DNA of 64,000 nt from Porphyra umbilicalis (GCA_002049455.2 KV918766.1:1-64000); one strand, 5' to 3'; numbered from the stretch's first letter, positions 33,007 through 45,100 are shown. Translations and numbers: made by a program. Notes: generated by a model not told the origin, from the sequence alone.

Positions 33007-33429
33007 GATCGTGGCAGTGTTGGCGGTGGGCAGAGTGGCGCTGATGATGATCAAGCACGCCGTAGTGGTGGTCGGTCTGACGATGGCCGAGATGGTGGCC
33101 GTGCCGGTCAAGGTGGAGGTACATGTGATGCGCGTCGTGGTACAGGCGGTGGGCGTGGTGCACAAGATGATCACGGGGGCCGCGCCCTTTGTCTGTCTGG
33201 TGCTAGTCGTCGAGATGCAGGCGTTCGCGCAAGTGAGGACAGCTGCGGTGATGATGGTGCCCGAGTTGTGCACCATGTTGGCGTGGGAGGGGGTCAGCTT
33301 CACTCTGATGGCAGGGGTTTTGTTCGTGCCGATGTGGGGCACGGCATTCGCCAAGTCGTTGATCTCAAAGATTGCGCGGCTACAGCCGCGGCCGAAGCGC
33401 TCTCTGACACCCGTGCTGGACATCGAAGC

Positions 33430-35397
33430 ATGGGCACCACCGCAGGACACAAAGGCCGTAGCGTGCAGCGCTCAAAGCGACGCCCGAGCGGGGATGGTCG
33501 AGGGTGCTTGAAAGACGCACTCTCTGACCAGCTACCCGCTGGTGACAGCACAGCCGCTCCACAAGCGGATGGCGCTCGTCAGGAACCGCGACGCTTGCAA
33601 CACGAGGACCCTGTCGTGGAGACGCGGGCTGCCGCGCCAATGGCCCTGGGCTTTCACCCAATTCCTATTACCTGCTTAAGTACCGTACAGGAACTCGGAC
33701 TGCATGGTTTGATTCGATCGCAGGCAGCGTCGATCCGTACATTTGGTGCACACGTGTTCCGAATAGTAACACCTGATATTCGACCTGTGCCATCTCTAGC
33801 GCCCCAGCGAAAGGTTGGGGTGAAGGTCCGGGTGCGGGTTCAGACTTTCCCGCAATACCCAACTATTGTCAGCGAGTCCTTCGCTGGCAGTGCAGAGCCA
33901 GACCCTGCTATCAAGCGCGACGGGCTCCAAGCACAGGTGCCGCCTGAACGGGAGATGATGCTATCGACTGCTGTTATCAAAAGAAGGATGCGCGAGAGCA
34001 CAACCGCTCTTCGCGCCCGATACAAGGGCTTCGGTGTACCGCAGTTCCTTCAGAACGTGAATGATCTGAGGGTCACCTGGGTGAGAGGTGTGACATCAAG
34101 CGGCCACGAGACAAGAGCCCTGAGTCCCGCAAAGCCTAATCCAATAGACGTGTACTACGTTTCGGACATGACTCCAGCCAATGAGGATGGGTGTGGCAGG
34201 AGCCTGAGTGACAGTGCCTGTGCAGCTGAACCGGAGCCCTTGCTGTCCAGTGAACGATTCCACAACCCTCGTACGCTGAACCACCACAGCATGTTAGGCG
34301 CATGTGCCACATACGAGGGTATCAACACTAGTCTGCTATACATGGGAAGCGCCGGCTCGCACTTCAGCTGGCATGTTGAAGACCATCTCCTTCAGTCGGT
34401 CTCCTACCTGCAGTCCGGAGCGAGTAAGTTCTGGTTTTTCGTTCCGAGATCTGAAGTCCCCAAGATGGTACGCGTCATGAGTGAATGCATGGACCCTGTC
34501 GTGCTGAAGGCAGCAGGAGGAGATGTGTGGAAGCTTCTCGCTGAAAAGGCCGTCTTGTGGCCGGCGTCGTTTTTCCTCGCCCACGGCATTCGCGTCGGCT
34601 TCCATGAAATGAAAGCAGGGGACTTCGTCGTCACGGGCTATGGTGTTCCGCACAGCGGCTTCAACGCAGGGACCAACGTAGCATCTGCAGTGAATATTGC
34701 GTGCACTGGCTGGCTTGTGCACGCGATTGAACACGCGGCCCAATGGCGTGGAAAGATTGGTATGCTGATTCCTTTCGAGAAGCTGCTGGTTCTTAGCGCT
34801 CTGAAGCTGGCTGATGGGAAGTGGTGGTGTGGTGACGCGCGATCCTACGAGGAATGCGACCCAGCAGAGTTCCAAAGAGACCTGAAAGTCATGACGTCCT
34901 ACTTGAAGGAGTACCTGGATTGCGTCCTGGAGTACATGAGTCGCAACTCGCACCCGGCGTGGAAGGGGAAGAAGCCAACTGTGCTGGACTTGCAAGCGGC
35001 CCCCCAGGGTGTTCAGCAGTTCTTCCGTGACAACGCGATTAAACCAGCGGGTAAACCCTTGGTACTCCCGAACGAGAACGAGGGAACCGCTACAGACTAC
35101 TCTGTCGACGGTGCGGCGTGTCCTCACTGTGGAATGGTCGTCTGGCTATCTGTAGTCGTGTTTCCGGCCTGCATTGAGCAGCTGGGAGATGGAGCAGGAC
35201 CTAGAGCGCCTATCTGTTGCTGGCGATGCGCGCCAGCCATGTACGACGACTTGCACTACAGGCCCGAGCAGGCCGACGGGAAGCAGCCGCTCCTAGTCGG
35301 ATGTCACTCTCCTTCGGTGGTGCAGCGGCTGTCCAATGGCCGCGCCTACTTGCTAGCGGATAAGTTGAAGAGAGTTGGGGCAGAGAGAGGTGACTAG
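33430..35397 (+). CDS. JmjN-JmjC 2-oxoglutarate/Fe(II) oxygenase, KDM5-like histone demethylase
   Basis: JmjC enzymes demethylate histone lysines in chromatin with Fe(II) and 2-oxoglutarate. From ATG 33430 (655 residues) I see a basic, NLS-like start (RSVQRSKRRPSGDG), a JmjN-like block (FHPIPITCLSTVQELG to RIVTPDIRPVP, residues about 73-120), a JmjC domain (HFSWHVEDHLLQSVSYLQSG to GYGVPHSGFNAGTNVASAVN) and a C-terminal Cys-rich segment (CPHCGMVVWLSVVV, CCWRC, residues about 564-600) like a partly degenerate C5HC2 finger. The iron ligands are His315, Glu317 and His408. Order and HVEDH/HSGFN motifs match KDM5/KDM4. The gene is intronless, much less GC-rich than host genes, and convergent with the transposase gene (433 bp between stops). 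Start uncertain: the frame is open back to 32989 inside the duplicated segment, and ATG 33640 also precedes JmjN. It may travel with the transposon. Confidence 0.82.
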   Translation: MGTTAGHKGRSVQRSKRRPSGDGRGCLKDALSDQLPAGDSTAAPQADGARQEPRRLQHEDPVVETRAAAPMALGFHPIPITCLSTVQELGLHGLIRSQAASIRTFGAHVFRIVTPDIRPVPSLAPQRKVGVKVRVRVQTFPQYPTIVSESFAGSAEPDPAIKRDGLQAQVPPEREMMLSTAVIKRRMRESTTALRARYKGFGVPQFLQNVNDLRVTWVRGVTSSGHETRALSPAKPNPIDVYYVSDMTPANEDGCGRSLSDSACAAEPEPLLSSERFHNPRTLNHHSMLGACATYEGINTSLLYMGSAGSHFSWHVEDHLLQSVSYLQSGASKFWFFVPRSEVPKMVRVMSECMDPVVLKAAGGDVWKLLAEKAVLWPASFFLAHGIRVGFHEMKAGDFVVTGYGVPHSGFNAGTNVASAVNIACTGWLVHAIEHAAQWRGKIGMLIPFEKLLVLSALKLADGKWWCGDARSYEECDPAEFQRDLKVMTSYLKEYLDCVLEYMSRNSHPAWKGKKPTVLDLQAAPQGVQQFFRDNAIKPAGKPLVLPNENEGTATDYSVDGAACPHCGMVVWLSVVVFPACIEQLGDGAGPRAPICCWRCAPAMYDDLHYRPEQADGKQPLLVGCHSPSVVQRLSNGRAYLLADKLKRVGAERGD

Positions 35398-35830
35398 ATC
35401 AGCAGCGTTTTGGTTGTTTCTGAGGTTCGGTCTTCTGGAATGAGTATGAGTTTGTTTGCGGCGACATGACGCGCGGAGGGTACCTTCGTGACGTATGCTG
35501 TATTTCTTTGATTCATTGGAATGTTTTGAAACGAGCACTCTCCAGACAAAGGTGCTATGGGTGGGAGCGCCTCAATCCGTGCTTTCTGCCCCGCCATTCA
35601 CGTAGCATTGGCATGGCTCGCGATCCACGAACTATCCCCACAATCCAAACTACAGCGTACAAGTTACGACGTCGGAAACAGGCTATGGCAAGAGTGCCCA
35701 TAGTGCAAAGACAGCATATTAGTGCAAGGACAGCATATTACCAAGTGAGGCGGACAGGTGTTAAGCATGCGCTGAACGCACTACTCTATCTACTGTGTGC
35801 ATGCTCTGCGAAAGATACATGTAGCTTCCC

Positions 35831-38800
35831 TCAACCACTCTTAAAATGAAAGCCCGACTTCTTGGTGAACAGAACGTTGTGCGTACAGCAAGGGAGAACA
35901 AAAGCAGACTGCTTCACCCGCTCAGCGCGCACGAGAGACACACTGGGTGTAGAATCAAGTGTGACCACCGCAGGTTTCCCCACGATGGATAAGGCCAAAT
36001 CCGACACTTTCCACGCTTCACACTCGAGGTGTAGCTCTTCCGCTATAGTGCCGATTGCTCGGACCCGACAGAATTGGAATCTCTGCACTCCTGTGGCACC
36101 GGAGTCGCTCACTCCGTCAGATGGCCCTCCGTCTTGGAGCACTGACACTGTCGACCCCTCTCGAATGAGGAATGATCTCTGCGGGTTCCTGGCTCTCCTC
36201 CAGAACTTGATGAGCGCGTTCGGTGCATGAGCCCTCCAGAGCTCCTCTGTCGAGACAGAGACGGTTCTCAGTGCTTCCTTGCCTCGCCAATCTCCGACGA
36301 TGGTAGATGCCAACCGCCGCTGCGGAGCGAGTCTGTGGAACGAGACGGCCTTCAACGGATTTCCGGCCAGGCCAAGCAGCCACGACGGAGGGATGCCATG
36401 CTCCTCTGGCATGGAGAGCGCCCTTGAGTACTGCTCTGTGTCTCTTCACCTCTGCATTGAGTACTCCGCTGCGTTTCGATGGTTACTCTGGCTGACCTCG
36501 CGCTTCGCCATCTGATGGAAGTTCTCAAATATCAGCTCGCATATTGCTGAGCCGAGCTGCACCAACGGTAACGTACGATAAAGAAGCTCGAGCAGGCGAT
36601 GGACAGACGGTCGCTCCCATTTTCCATTGAATGGTAGCAGGCGACGTAGCTCAATCATGAGGCTTTCGCCGAGACGTTGCAGCTCCACGACAGTTGGCCG
36701 CTCCCTTACGGCCTGCTCTCCGTCGGACGAAAGCGTAGGCCTATAAAATAGAGCAGTAGAAAACTGTCGTAGGGCCTTCAGTGCGCGAAGCGTAGTAACC
36801 GCATGTGTACAGGTAGTTGGAGTGTGCACACCATACTCCAAGACCGTGGGACTCACGGTAAGCAGCACGGCGTAGTCGGACATGGAAAGCGTTGTGCCAC
36901 CCATTTTTTCAGGCTCAAAGGAGGAAAGTACCGTGTGTTTCGGAACATGTTTTGCACTGCGGCGCATTTCCACCACGAACTTGTCACGCTGCTCAACAGA
37001 GAGTGACTCGTACGCTTCCATCAGTAGGTTGGATCCAATGTTGTAGTACAGAAGATGAGATGGAGCAACAATCACATGTTCGTGTATGTCAAACGTCCCT
37101 GGACCTCGAGCATCAGTCAGGCGCATCATCAGGCTACCTGACTTGTCCGTAACGCCGTTTAGGAGGAGTGCGTCTTTCAAAGCTTCGGCAGACAACTGGG
37201 TAGAAGTCTTCAGTGCGGACATGATGGCAGCTGTTCTCTCTTGCACTCTGGAGTATCGGGTGTCTTTGACATCAAAAGAAGCGGTGCTGCTCATAGCGCG
37301 CTCCTTCCTCTCACTCCTGGTCTTCGGGTGGACAATGTCGCAGCTGGTGCAGTGCTCAGTTCCAGGAGCTCCTACAGAGTTGGAGAACTTGGCAGCCATA
37401 GGAAAATCAAACACGCCGATGCACAAGAATACCTGCACCACGACGTTCTCCTTCGAGTACGCGTCATAGACAGCAACACCTTCTTTGCTCATTTGGAGCA
37501 TGTCCTCCACGACACGTCTCAGTAGAGCGTCAGGGTTTGCCCCAGGAGGCAAGTAGAAGAGTGGACGTACGGAGAAGGCACGGTCATCCAAGCTCAGAGA
37601 CGTGTACGCACCGTAGTACCCCTCTAAGCTCCCACGGCGTCGCTTGTACACGCTAAACTCATCACCGTACAATGAGACGTACAGAGTGTGTGGGTCTTTC
37701 TCCTTCAGCCCATCTTGGGCTTTCTCAGCCACTTGGTCCAGCTCGATCGGCTTCACTGCCGTCAAGAGGGACCACGAGTCCTTCTGGCGCTCGGACGAGC
37801 TGCGCGCGGCACTAACAAACACGCCTCCTGACCTCGTGAACCTCAAAGTGAGCCTGCAATCGTCTTGGAAGCACGACGCCCACGGCTCAGGAGGCTCAAA
37901 CTCATTAAGGACCTCAAACAGCCCCAGCAAGTCCCCAACTCGGAGAGTGCTCTGGGGAGCGTACGATGACTCTGAGATAGAGACGTCGCCGTCGGATGCA
38001 ATCGCTGTACTTTCCAATCGGGCCTGAAACCTTGTGTTGTCATCCAAGGAGACAGAGACAATGCATCCGATACCGTACATGTATCGATCTCTGAAAAAGC
38101 CGTTCTTGAAGTTGAAACGAGCCGGATCCCTGGCCGCCACTGTCTGAAAGAACTCTACAGGGCGCTCAACAGTCCCGGCGCGTGCATCCCCTTCGCGATG
38201 GAACAGAGCCGCTGTCACTGGGTCCCCAAAGTCCCTCTTTATGTGCACAGAGAACGGAATGTAGGACACAGTAACGTCAGGCAGCTTGCGGAGGGTCTTT
38301 CCTTTGCCAACGGGTAGCTGCCTCGTCGTCACCTCGCGTCTCAGCGGTATTGCGGAGTTCAACATTTTCTTTCGCATCTGTTGTAAGCGCCACCTCGACG
38401 GCCACCTCTCCTTGGGGCTGAATGAGTTCTCTGCCTCGCGCATGATGTCGTACTGCCGGAGTGTGAGACGAGCTCGTCCAAAGAGGTAGCCAAAGCACAG
38501 GAATTCCCGGCGAGAAGCAAACTGTCCAGGTGGTCGTTCTTCTTCACTGGAGATGTCTGTATCGTCCGAGGGACATCCATCAGGCTCAGAGTCTGAGGAC
38601 ATGACTACATCGTGGTAGACCTCCGCAGCGGCAGTGTGTGACGGCGTTTCTCCCAACGTGCTCGGGTTCTCCGTCACACAGATGCTTCCAGACTCCTCTA
38701 TGGTCATAGCTCTCGAACCTGTTGTACACGTGGCCCGTTGCGACTGAAAATGCCGGAGGTCTCCATCGGCAAGATCGAAGAACGCGGTGCCTCGAGGTCC

Positions 38801-38833
38801 ACGCCTGCGACGCTTCATCGTTTCGTTATGCAC
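35831..38833 (-). pseudogene. TNP2/CACTA-type transposase, interrupted by one in-frame TGA
   Basis: The minus-strand frame runs 795 codons from ATG 38833 to TGA 36448-36446, and then continues in the same frame for another 204 codons to 35831. The start is basic (MKRRRRGPRG). An acidic Ser-rich linker follows, then a transposase-like core: YVSLYGDEFSVYKRRRG (residues about 384-400), PLFYLPPGANPDALLRRVVE, MSKEGVAVYDAYSKE (about 450), CIGVFDFPMAAKFSN and GAPGTEHCTSCDIVHP (about 493). The sequence of a Gly-leu/val-x-Asp segment, an aspartate/proline strand and a CxxC motif is as in TNP2 transposases of CACTA/EnSpm elements. FENFHQMAKREVSQSNHR ends just before the TGA and is the family's helical E-containing segment. 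One point change could give the TGA (for example CGA to TGA). It could also be read through. Lower GC than host, intronless. Confidence 0.72.
36446..36448 (-). other. In-frame TGA inside the transposase frame
   Basis: Coding-strand context is ATG CAG AGG TGA AGA GAC. Translation before (AAEYSMQR) and after (RDTEQYSRALSMPEEHG) is continuous in one frame, so only this codon separates 795 upstream from 204 downstream codons. Confidence 0.8.
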
Positions 38834-39990
38834 TGTCTTTTTGACACGCTCACAACACGCAGAAGCGCAGTTCGGATCCCAGTAACAGGCACTTCAACGT
38901 ATAGCATATCAACCGTATTCGCAGGGAGGCGCTCACGGGGCGTGCCTGTGGACGCTGCGACGTAAGACAAAGGCGTCAACAAATTCGAGAGCGCAGTCTG
39001 AGATGCCGCCTGTGGGCCAGGAATGGTGCCGGAAGCCGAGATGCCAGCTTGAGTGACTGGCACTCAACCCGACCGATGACAGAGGGGGGAGTCCCAAGCA
39101 GAATCGATACGGATCAGACCGGTGGAAGGACGATAGGACGCTCGCTACTGTGCCAAGTACGAACAGAAGCCGAGCAAACAGGTCTCCACGCACTTCGGCT
39201 GTACAGTCTTTCTCCATTCTTGTCGCTTCCGTTCTTGTCCAGGGGGGGATAGCAACGAACGCGGTCGACCGGCCTCTACGGTACAATCAACAGCGATCGT
39301 GGCTCCCAATCATCGTCTTCTGCACGAAAAATGTGGGCTACTTTCTGGTCGTACGATCGCCATAGAGGGTGGACAGCATTGGAGAAAGACTGTACTGTGG
39401 CATGACAAGAGCCCAACACCGCTTAGCCGCGTGGGCTACATGCTCGCAAGAATCTAATTCGTCTCTATGCATAGAATCCTGAAGCTGGCCCCCTCCTTGA
39501 GCCGAACGAACCATCCGTGCAGCGTCCTACATCTTCGAGCGACGGACGATCGCAGAACTGGAACGTGCGCCGATCTCTAAAACAAGCGACAGAAAAATCT
39601 CTCAGACAATCCCAAAGATAGTCTGCTGCTCTGCTCTTCGATTGTTCCCACGGACTATCCACCGTGCAGTCCGCCTCTGATCCCAGGTCAGTTCGTAGGA
39701 TTATCCCGGTGAACAAGACAGAAGTCGCCCGAGAAGAGTTCTCTGCATTTTCCAAGAGAAAGAACCTATACCAATCCTGTGATGATTGTGGCGTGATATT
39801 GGGATCGTCCGTCGAACAATTCTAGGGACTCCTTCGTATCGATCCGTCGATCGCTGTGGGATAATTCAGCGGATAGTTCCAACCTGTGTGCGGGATTGAC
39901 CTGGCTGCACGAAAAGGACTGTCCTGTGGAAACCTCTGCAGACAGTCTCATTTAGGGGCCAGGATTAAATAAGGAAGAGGTCGCAAATCG
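38834..39990. other. Lower-GC flank of the transposase gene
   Basis: No gene supported. This side holds the transposase promoter and perhaps an element end. Short words such as GGACTRT, GATAGT and GGATTATCC recur (39640-39900), reminiscent of CACTA subterminal repeats. Composition returns to very GC-rich at about 39990-40020, a likely element boundary, but I found no matching inverted end on the JmjC side. Confidence 0.4.
39262..39401. repeat. Dispersed repeat fragment (copy also at 24346-24483)
   Basis: Shares GTCGACCGGCCTCTACGG, ATCAAC, GCGATCGT and GGAGAAAGACTGTAC, in order, with 24346-24483. Here it is within the flank of the transposase gene, which supports mobile-element origin for both. 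Confidence 0.6.
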
Positions 39991-39999
39991 CTGTGATAC

Positions 40000-42900
40000 C
40001 GCGGCGTGCGAATTCCCAGCCTCACTCGTGGCGCGCCCAAATACGGGGCGGCGCTGCTACCCGGCGGCAGCGGGAAGCGCACGGCCGCCTTTTGGTCGTA
40101 GGGGATGAGGCGGCGGGAGCCAGACGCAACAACCGTTGGCAGCGTCGCCGCGGGCGCGTGCGTCGCGTCGCCCAATCACGCGGGGCGGCCTGACGGCCGC
40201 GCGCGCGCGCCCGACCGTGCAGCTGCCGCTGCCTGTGGGCCGGGCCGCCGCGCCCCGCCGGCAGCACGTAGCGAGGTGGGAGGAGCCACGCACGCGCCCG
40301 CGTCGCCCGAAACCGCACGGCCGCCCGCCCGCCGAGGCGCTGCCCGAGGGGCCGGCGCAGGTCGGCCACGAGGTCACGGCTCGTGGACGGTGGCTGCCGC
40401 CGCACCAGCGGTGCGTGGCGGGCGCCGCGTGGACGCGCCGTCGTTTGGGTGACAAGGTCGGTGCGGGCGGCCACTTGTTGCGTCACTGGGGGTCCCGTCG
40501 GCGAGCGGGCCACGCCCCACGCGCACCTCGGTGGGATGCGTCGGCCCATGGGACGGCTCTCCCGTCATCACGGTTTTCATCGCCGTCGCCATCGTTGCCG
40601 TCCGTCGTCGCCGCCGTCGCCGTCGTCACCGTCGTCACCGCCGTCGCCGTTGTCGATGCTAGTGGCGGCGGCAACCGCCATGACCAGCGCGCCGAGCTGT
40701 TGCAGCTTCCAGGGTGTACCCGCATCAAGTATTTAGCACATTGGCACTTTGCAGCAGCAGCACGCACAGGCCGTGGACGTTTGCCGCGGCGCCAACGCGC
40801 GCGCCGCTATTTCCGTCGAGCAGGTCATTGGAAAGGACAAGGAGGAGCGCCACCACCGTGGCGGTCGCCTGTGGCGACGCGGCCGCCGGGCAGACCCCCT
40901 CCGCCGCCGCCCCCCGTCGCGCGCCGGCAAGCGCCACAACAGCAAACCCCACAGCTGCGGGCGATCCCCCCTCCTCTGTCGACGCCCGCCTCGGCCCACG
41001 GGCCAACCACATGCACCTCGGCGCGCGCGGCGCCGTCCGGCCCCGTCCCGACATCCCCTTGCCGACCACCGGCGGCGGCCACCACCGCGGCTATGGCCGA
41101 CACCTGGACGCCACCCGTGCCCGAGGGCGGCGGGTGCGGCGGCCGAGCGGCCGAGCGGCCACTCCATGGCGGGCGCTCCGCGTGCGTGGCCGCCACCGTC
41201 TTGACGGGGGAGCGTCGGGCGGACGGGCGCCGCAACGACGACGGGGGCCATCATGCCCAGCGTCGGGCGGGTGGGGGGCGCCCCAATGCTGCGGGGTGGC
41301 GCGGGGAGCGCCACGGCCATCGAGGGCCGACGCAGCCGTGGGGCAAGACGCCGAGACGCGCCGCGGCGGCGGCCGCCGCTGGAATGCGGGCGGGACGGGC
41401 CGTCGGCACGCGCCCGCGGGTGTCGACCTTGGGACGAGTGGCCAGCGGCAGGACGGGGCGGCGACACCTCGGCGCGCCGGTCGCGCGCCGCACCGGCCGG
41501 GTTGGTGGCGGCCCAACCGCCCCCACTTGGTCATACACCCCCACCGGTCTGGCCTCGGCCGCTGCCGGGGGTCGCGCGCGCCTCGTCCCCCCCCGCCCCC
41601 CCCCCCCCCCAGCCGCCATCCCCACCTCACGTCTGCTCCCGCGCTCGGCGGTCGCCCCCTCCGCGGCCGCCGCCCTCTGCCCACCGGCGGTTGCGCCGAC
41701 GGCAGGGGCGGCGGTGACCTCCCCCTCCCCGCCGCCGTGTTTGCAGCCGCACCCGCCGCCGCGCCCGCCGCCGCCGCCGCCGCCACCGTCGTGGCGTGGG
41801 TGACCGCCCGCACCGGGGGACGGCACGGGCGCGGGGGGGGGGCACACGCGTCATCCGCAGCAGCGGCAGAGGCGGCGGCGGGCGCGCGGGTGGCACCGCC
41901 GCCCCCACCGCCGCGAGGCGAGGACGGGGCGGGGTGGCACCGCCACCGGTGGCAGACGAGGGGGAGGGGGAGGGGACGCTGGTCAGCAATGGAAAACGGG
42001 CGGCCGGGGTCAACGTGTGGGCGGCGGCGCGGGTGGCAACGCCACCACCCCACCGCCGCCGCTGCCGCGGGAGGGGGAAGGCGACGCTCCTCCCTGGGCC
42101 GCGGCCACACGCGGGGCGGCGCGGCCGCCCCGTCGGCGGCCGCCCCGCGGCAGACGACGGCCGAGAGCGCGGGGCAGAGCCGACCCGACCGGCGGGGGCG
42201 GCAGCCGACGGCGGCAGCGCGGCCGCGGCGTCCCCGTCCGCCGCCAGCCAGCAGACGCAGCGGGCACCTGCGCGCCACGCCGCGCCCGCCGCCGCGCGCC
42301 GCGCGCCGGGGGGGGTGACGCCCGCGGCACCTGGGGCGGCGCGCGCAGGGCGCGCTGCGGCTCGTCGGGGGGGGGCACGGGGAGGGGAGGCGGGGGGGAG
42401 GCAGTCGCCCCCTCCCCCACCCCGCCGCGGCGCGGCCACGCAGGGCGCGCCGCCGCGCGGCGGGCGGCCGCCGCGCGGCGGGCGGCCGCCGCGCACGCAC
42501 GCCACGGGTCGGCGGCGGCTCCCCTTCGCCCGCCCGCCGCGCGTGGCGGGAGGCGCCCGCCGCCGCGCGCGCCGCCGCGGGGCGCGGGGCGACCCGCCTG
42601 GGGCGCGCCGCGCGGTCGGCCGCGGTGCGCGCGCACCCGCGCGGGCGGGGGCACGCCGCGCAGACGCCCGCGCGGGGTGGCGGGAGCGGCGGGGGGGCGG
42701 GGGGGGGGGGGAATGACCGCCGCTTGGGACTGGGTGTGTGCGTACTGTACACGAGGCCCGGCGCGGAGGCGCGGCGGCGGGAGGCCCACGCGGCGGCGGG
42801 GGGCCGGTCCTGGCCGCGCCGTGGGGGACCCCCGCCGCCCCCCGGCAGGGGAAGCGCCGTGGGGATTTTGTGTGGGTGGGCCGCGCCGGGCCGGGCGCGA

Positions 42901-45090
42901 GGTCGCCACGTGGCGATCTGCCCCGCGGCGCCCCCACGGTTTGGCGACGGGGTGGCTACGAAGCGGGGTAGCCCCCGCCTCGCGGGGTGTTGACAGTCCA
43001 GAGGCAACCAGCAAACGGGTCGGACGTGTATTTGTGTGGAGCGATTCTCGACTCTCCGTTTGCCGGTGGAATGACTGTGCTTGCCCAGTCTCGTGCTCGT
43101 CCCCATCCCCCGCGGTGCACCGCCGGCAGCGTCGGCAGCAGCACGTCCACCGCGGCAGCCACCTCGCCGTCCCCCCACCCTCCCGGGCAGCGACAATCAG
43201 GCGGCCAAAGCCCTGCAGTGGCGTGCCGTGTGGCTTCGCGCGGCGCACAACCGCCACGAGCACGTCCCCCGCTGCCGCGGCTGCCGTCGCTGACGCCACC
43301 ACCGCCGTCCCACCCCCCCCCCCAGTTGTACTCAGCAACCGTCGTGCCGCCATCAGTGCTGCCGCCGGCTCCATGTCCGCGGGGCCAGCCCAAAATGACC
43401 GCTGCTAGCGGGTTGGGGATTCCCCCCCCCCCAGCCCCAGCCGAGCGGCAGCGGCAGCGCTGCGGTGGTGGCCACGGCGGCAAGTGCGGACGGTGCCAGC
43501 CACCCACGTTTGTTACAAAGTGTACGTAATTGAACTGCTTCACCATTGTTCTTTTTCCCGCGCCGTTAGGCTTCACTACCAGGAAGGAGCTCCAGGCGCT
43601 TGCAGGCAGCCCAGAGTTGCCGCTACTGTACTCCAACCTGGGCGCCCAAACAGAGCACCATGCTGACGGATTTGTCGGGGCAGGTGCGACTGCCGTCCCG
43701 ACGGGCGGCAGTGGCCGATGACCGCCGCCACAGAGGTGGCGCCCCCCATCTGCTGCCCGTCCGTCGCGGGACGGACGTGGTGCACGCCCCGGGATGAGCG
43801 GGTCCGCACGGGGTGTGCGTTCTGTACGTGCTGCGGGAGTGCGGGCGGGCTAGAGACGGAATGCCGTGAGGGCGGCATACATAATGTCGAGCCCCGGGGG
43901 CTAGACCCGGGCGTAGGGAAGAGGCAGAGCGTTTACCTTCTCATCTGCGACTAGCTACCACAGGCGAGCACGAGCACATGCAAGCGCAGTCGAGCCGGGG
44001 GCGCGCTTCATTGACCAAGCTCTCACAGAAGACTGCCGCCACTGTTGTCGGGCAAGGACAGGGGAGGGGGAGCAAGTACACCGTGCTCCCCCTAGTCTGG
44101 TGTCAGCCAGCGGTACGAGCGACCGGGACCAGGATGCGAGGAGAGGACCCGAGCAGCATGAGTGGTGACACGGAGGGATAGGTGTGCGTGGCGGGCCGAG
44201 GGACGCGGGTAGCCTCACCTGCCGGTGAGGGAGCAGGCGAGGCTGTCGGTCGGTCGGCGCAGCGGCGTGCGCCTGGATGAGAGGAAAGTGCAGGACGGGG
44301 CACGAGTCCAGGACGGGCGAGTGAGAGAAGCGGGGCGAGGGGTCCGACTGAGGGCTGCGGGAACCGCCTTGAGAGGATATAGCTGACTGCAGCGGGGACT
44401 AGCCCCGGAGCAGTGGAGAAGACGAGGCATTTCTTTATCATCCATCTAGCCCGGGTTGAAGCGCAAGCACGCGGACGGCGTGCTTGTGTGCGGACATACG
44501 ACACGCGGACGGCTCGTTCGTGTGGGGTGCCTCACAACAGCCACGGCCACCGCATACCACATCCGCCGCAACCGCGATGGCCGCGGCGTTGCCAACAGCT
44601 CCCGTCGCTGGCATACCCACCGACGCCGGCGGTTTGTCTCGAGAAGCCTGTTGACTGTCCCTGGTTCTACCGATGGCTTCAGCGGTGATATGCCCGCCGG
44701 ACGTCGGCCCGGCGGCTGGGCCCAACGCACCGCCAAAGGGCCGACCCGGCCGTCACTGCCTACCATTGTGCCGCCCGACGAGCGCCGTGTATCTCCCCGC
44801 CTCTAGTTGCGCGGGCGGCTCCGTGCTCTCACCGGCCGCAGCCGCAGCGGTGACGCCGGCAGCTCCAGAGCGGCACGTCTGTCGGTCAGCCGCCACTCTT
44901 GGCGCGACGGGGTATGGAGCGGGGGGGAGGAGTTTTTTCCTGTTGCTGCCGGCGAAGCGAGCGGCTGGCACCGTCGTTACCATCGCCGACGTGCTAGCTG
45001 GTGCCACAGGGCGCGGCAGCAGTATGGAGTCCTTGTTTCGCCCCTCTGAGGTCGTGGCAGCTCGTGCGACAAAGACGAGGTCAAGCTGAA
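40000..45090. other. GC-rich region without a confidently supported gene
   Basis: Long open frames overlap on all frames, with Arg/Pro/Gly/Ala translations. A minus-strand start at 43374 (MEPAAALMAARRLLSTTGG, then VLVAVVRRAKPHGTPLQGFG) is the most protein-like piece, but it degenerates. There is a GTC/GCC trinucleotide tract near 40600-40660, C-runs at 41590-41610, and GC-only tracts at 42420-42700. From 43500 composition is milder, and 44670-45089 (+) is open with an Ala-rich translation. I name no product. Confidence 0.35.
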
Positions 45091-45100
45091 AATCGACTTA

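Noticed and set aside
32989-33429. Upstream in-frame extension of the JmjC gene
   Set aside because: It begins inside the duplicated segment and translates to Gly/Asp/Arg low complexity; two overlapping frames are equally open, so I do not count it as coding.
40136-43408. Several very long open frames (400-700 codons) on both strands
   Set aside because: They overlap each other in all frames, translate to Arg/Pro/Gly/Ala low complexity, and are the expected result of few stop codons in extremely GC-rich DNA.
43530-43636. Minus-strand stretch reading KPNGAGKRTMVKQF, similar to a P-loop
   Set aside because: The surrounding translation lacks any other ATPase motif and the Walker lysine is not followed by the expected Thr/Ser pair context; probably chance.
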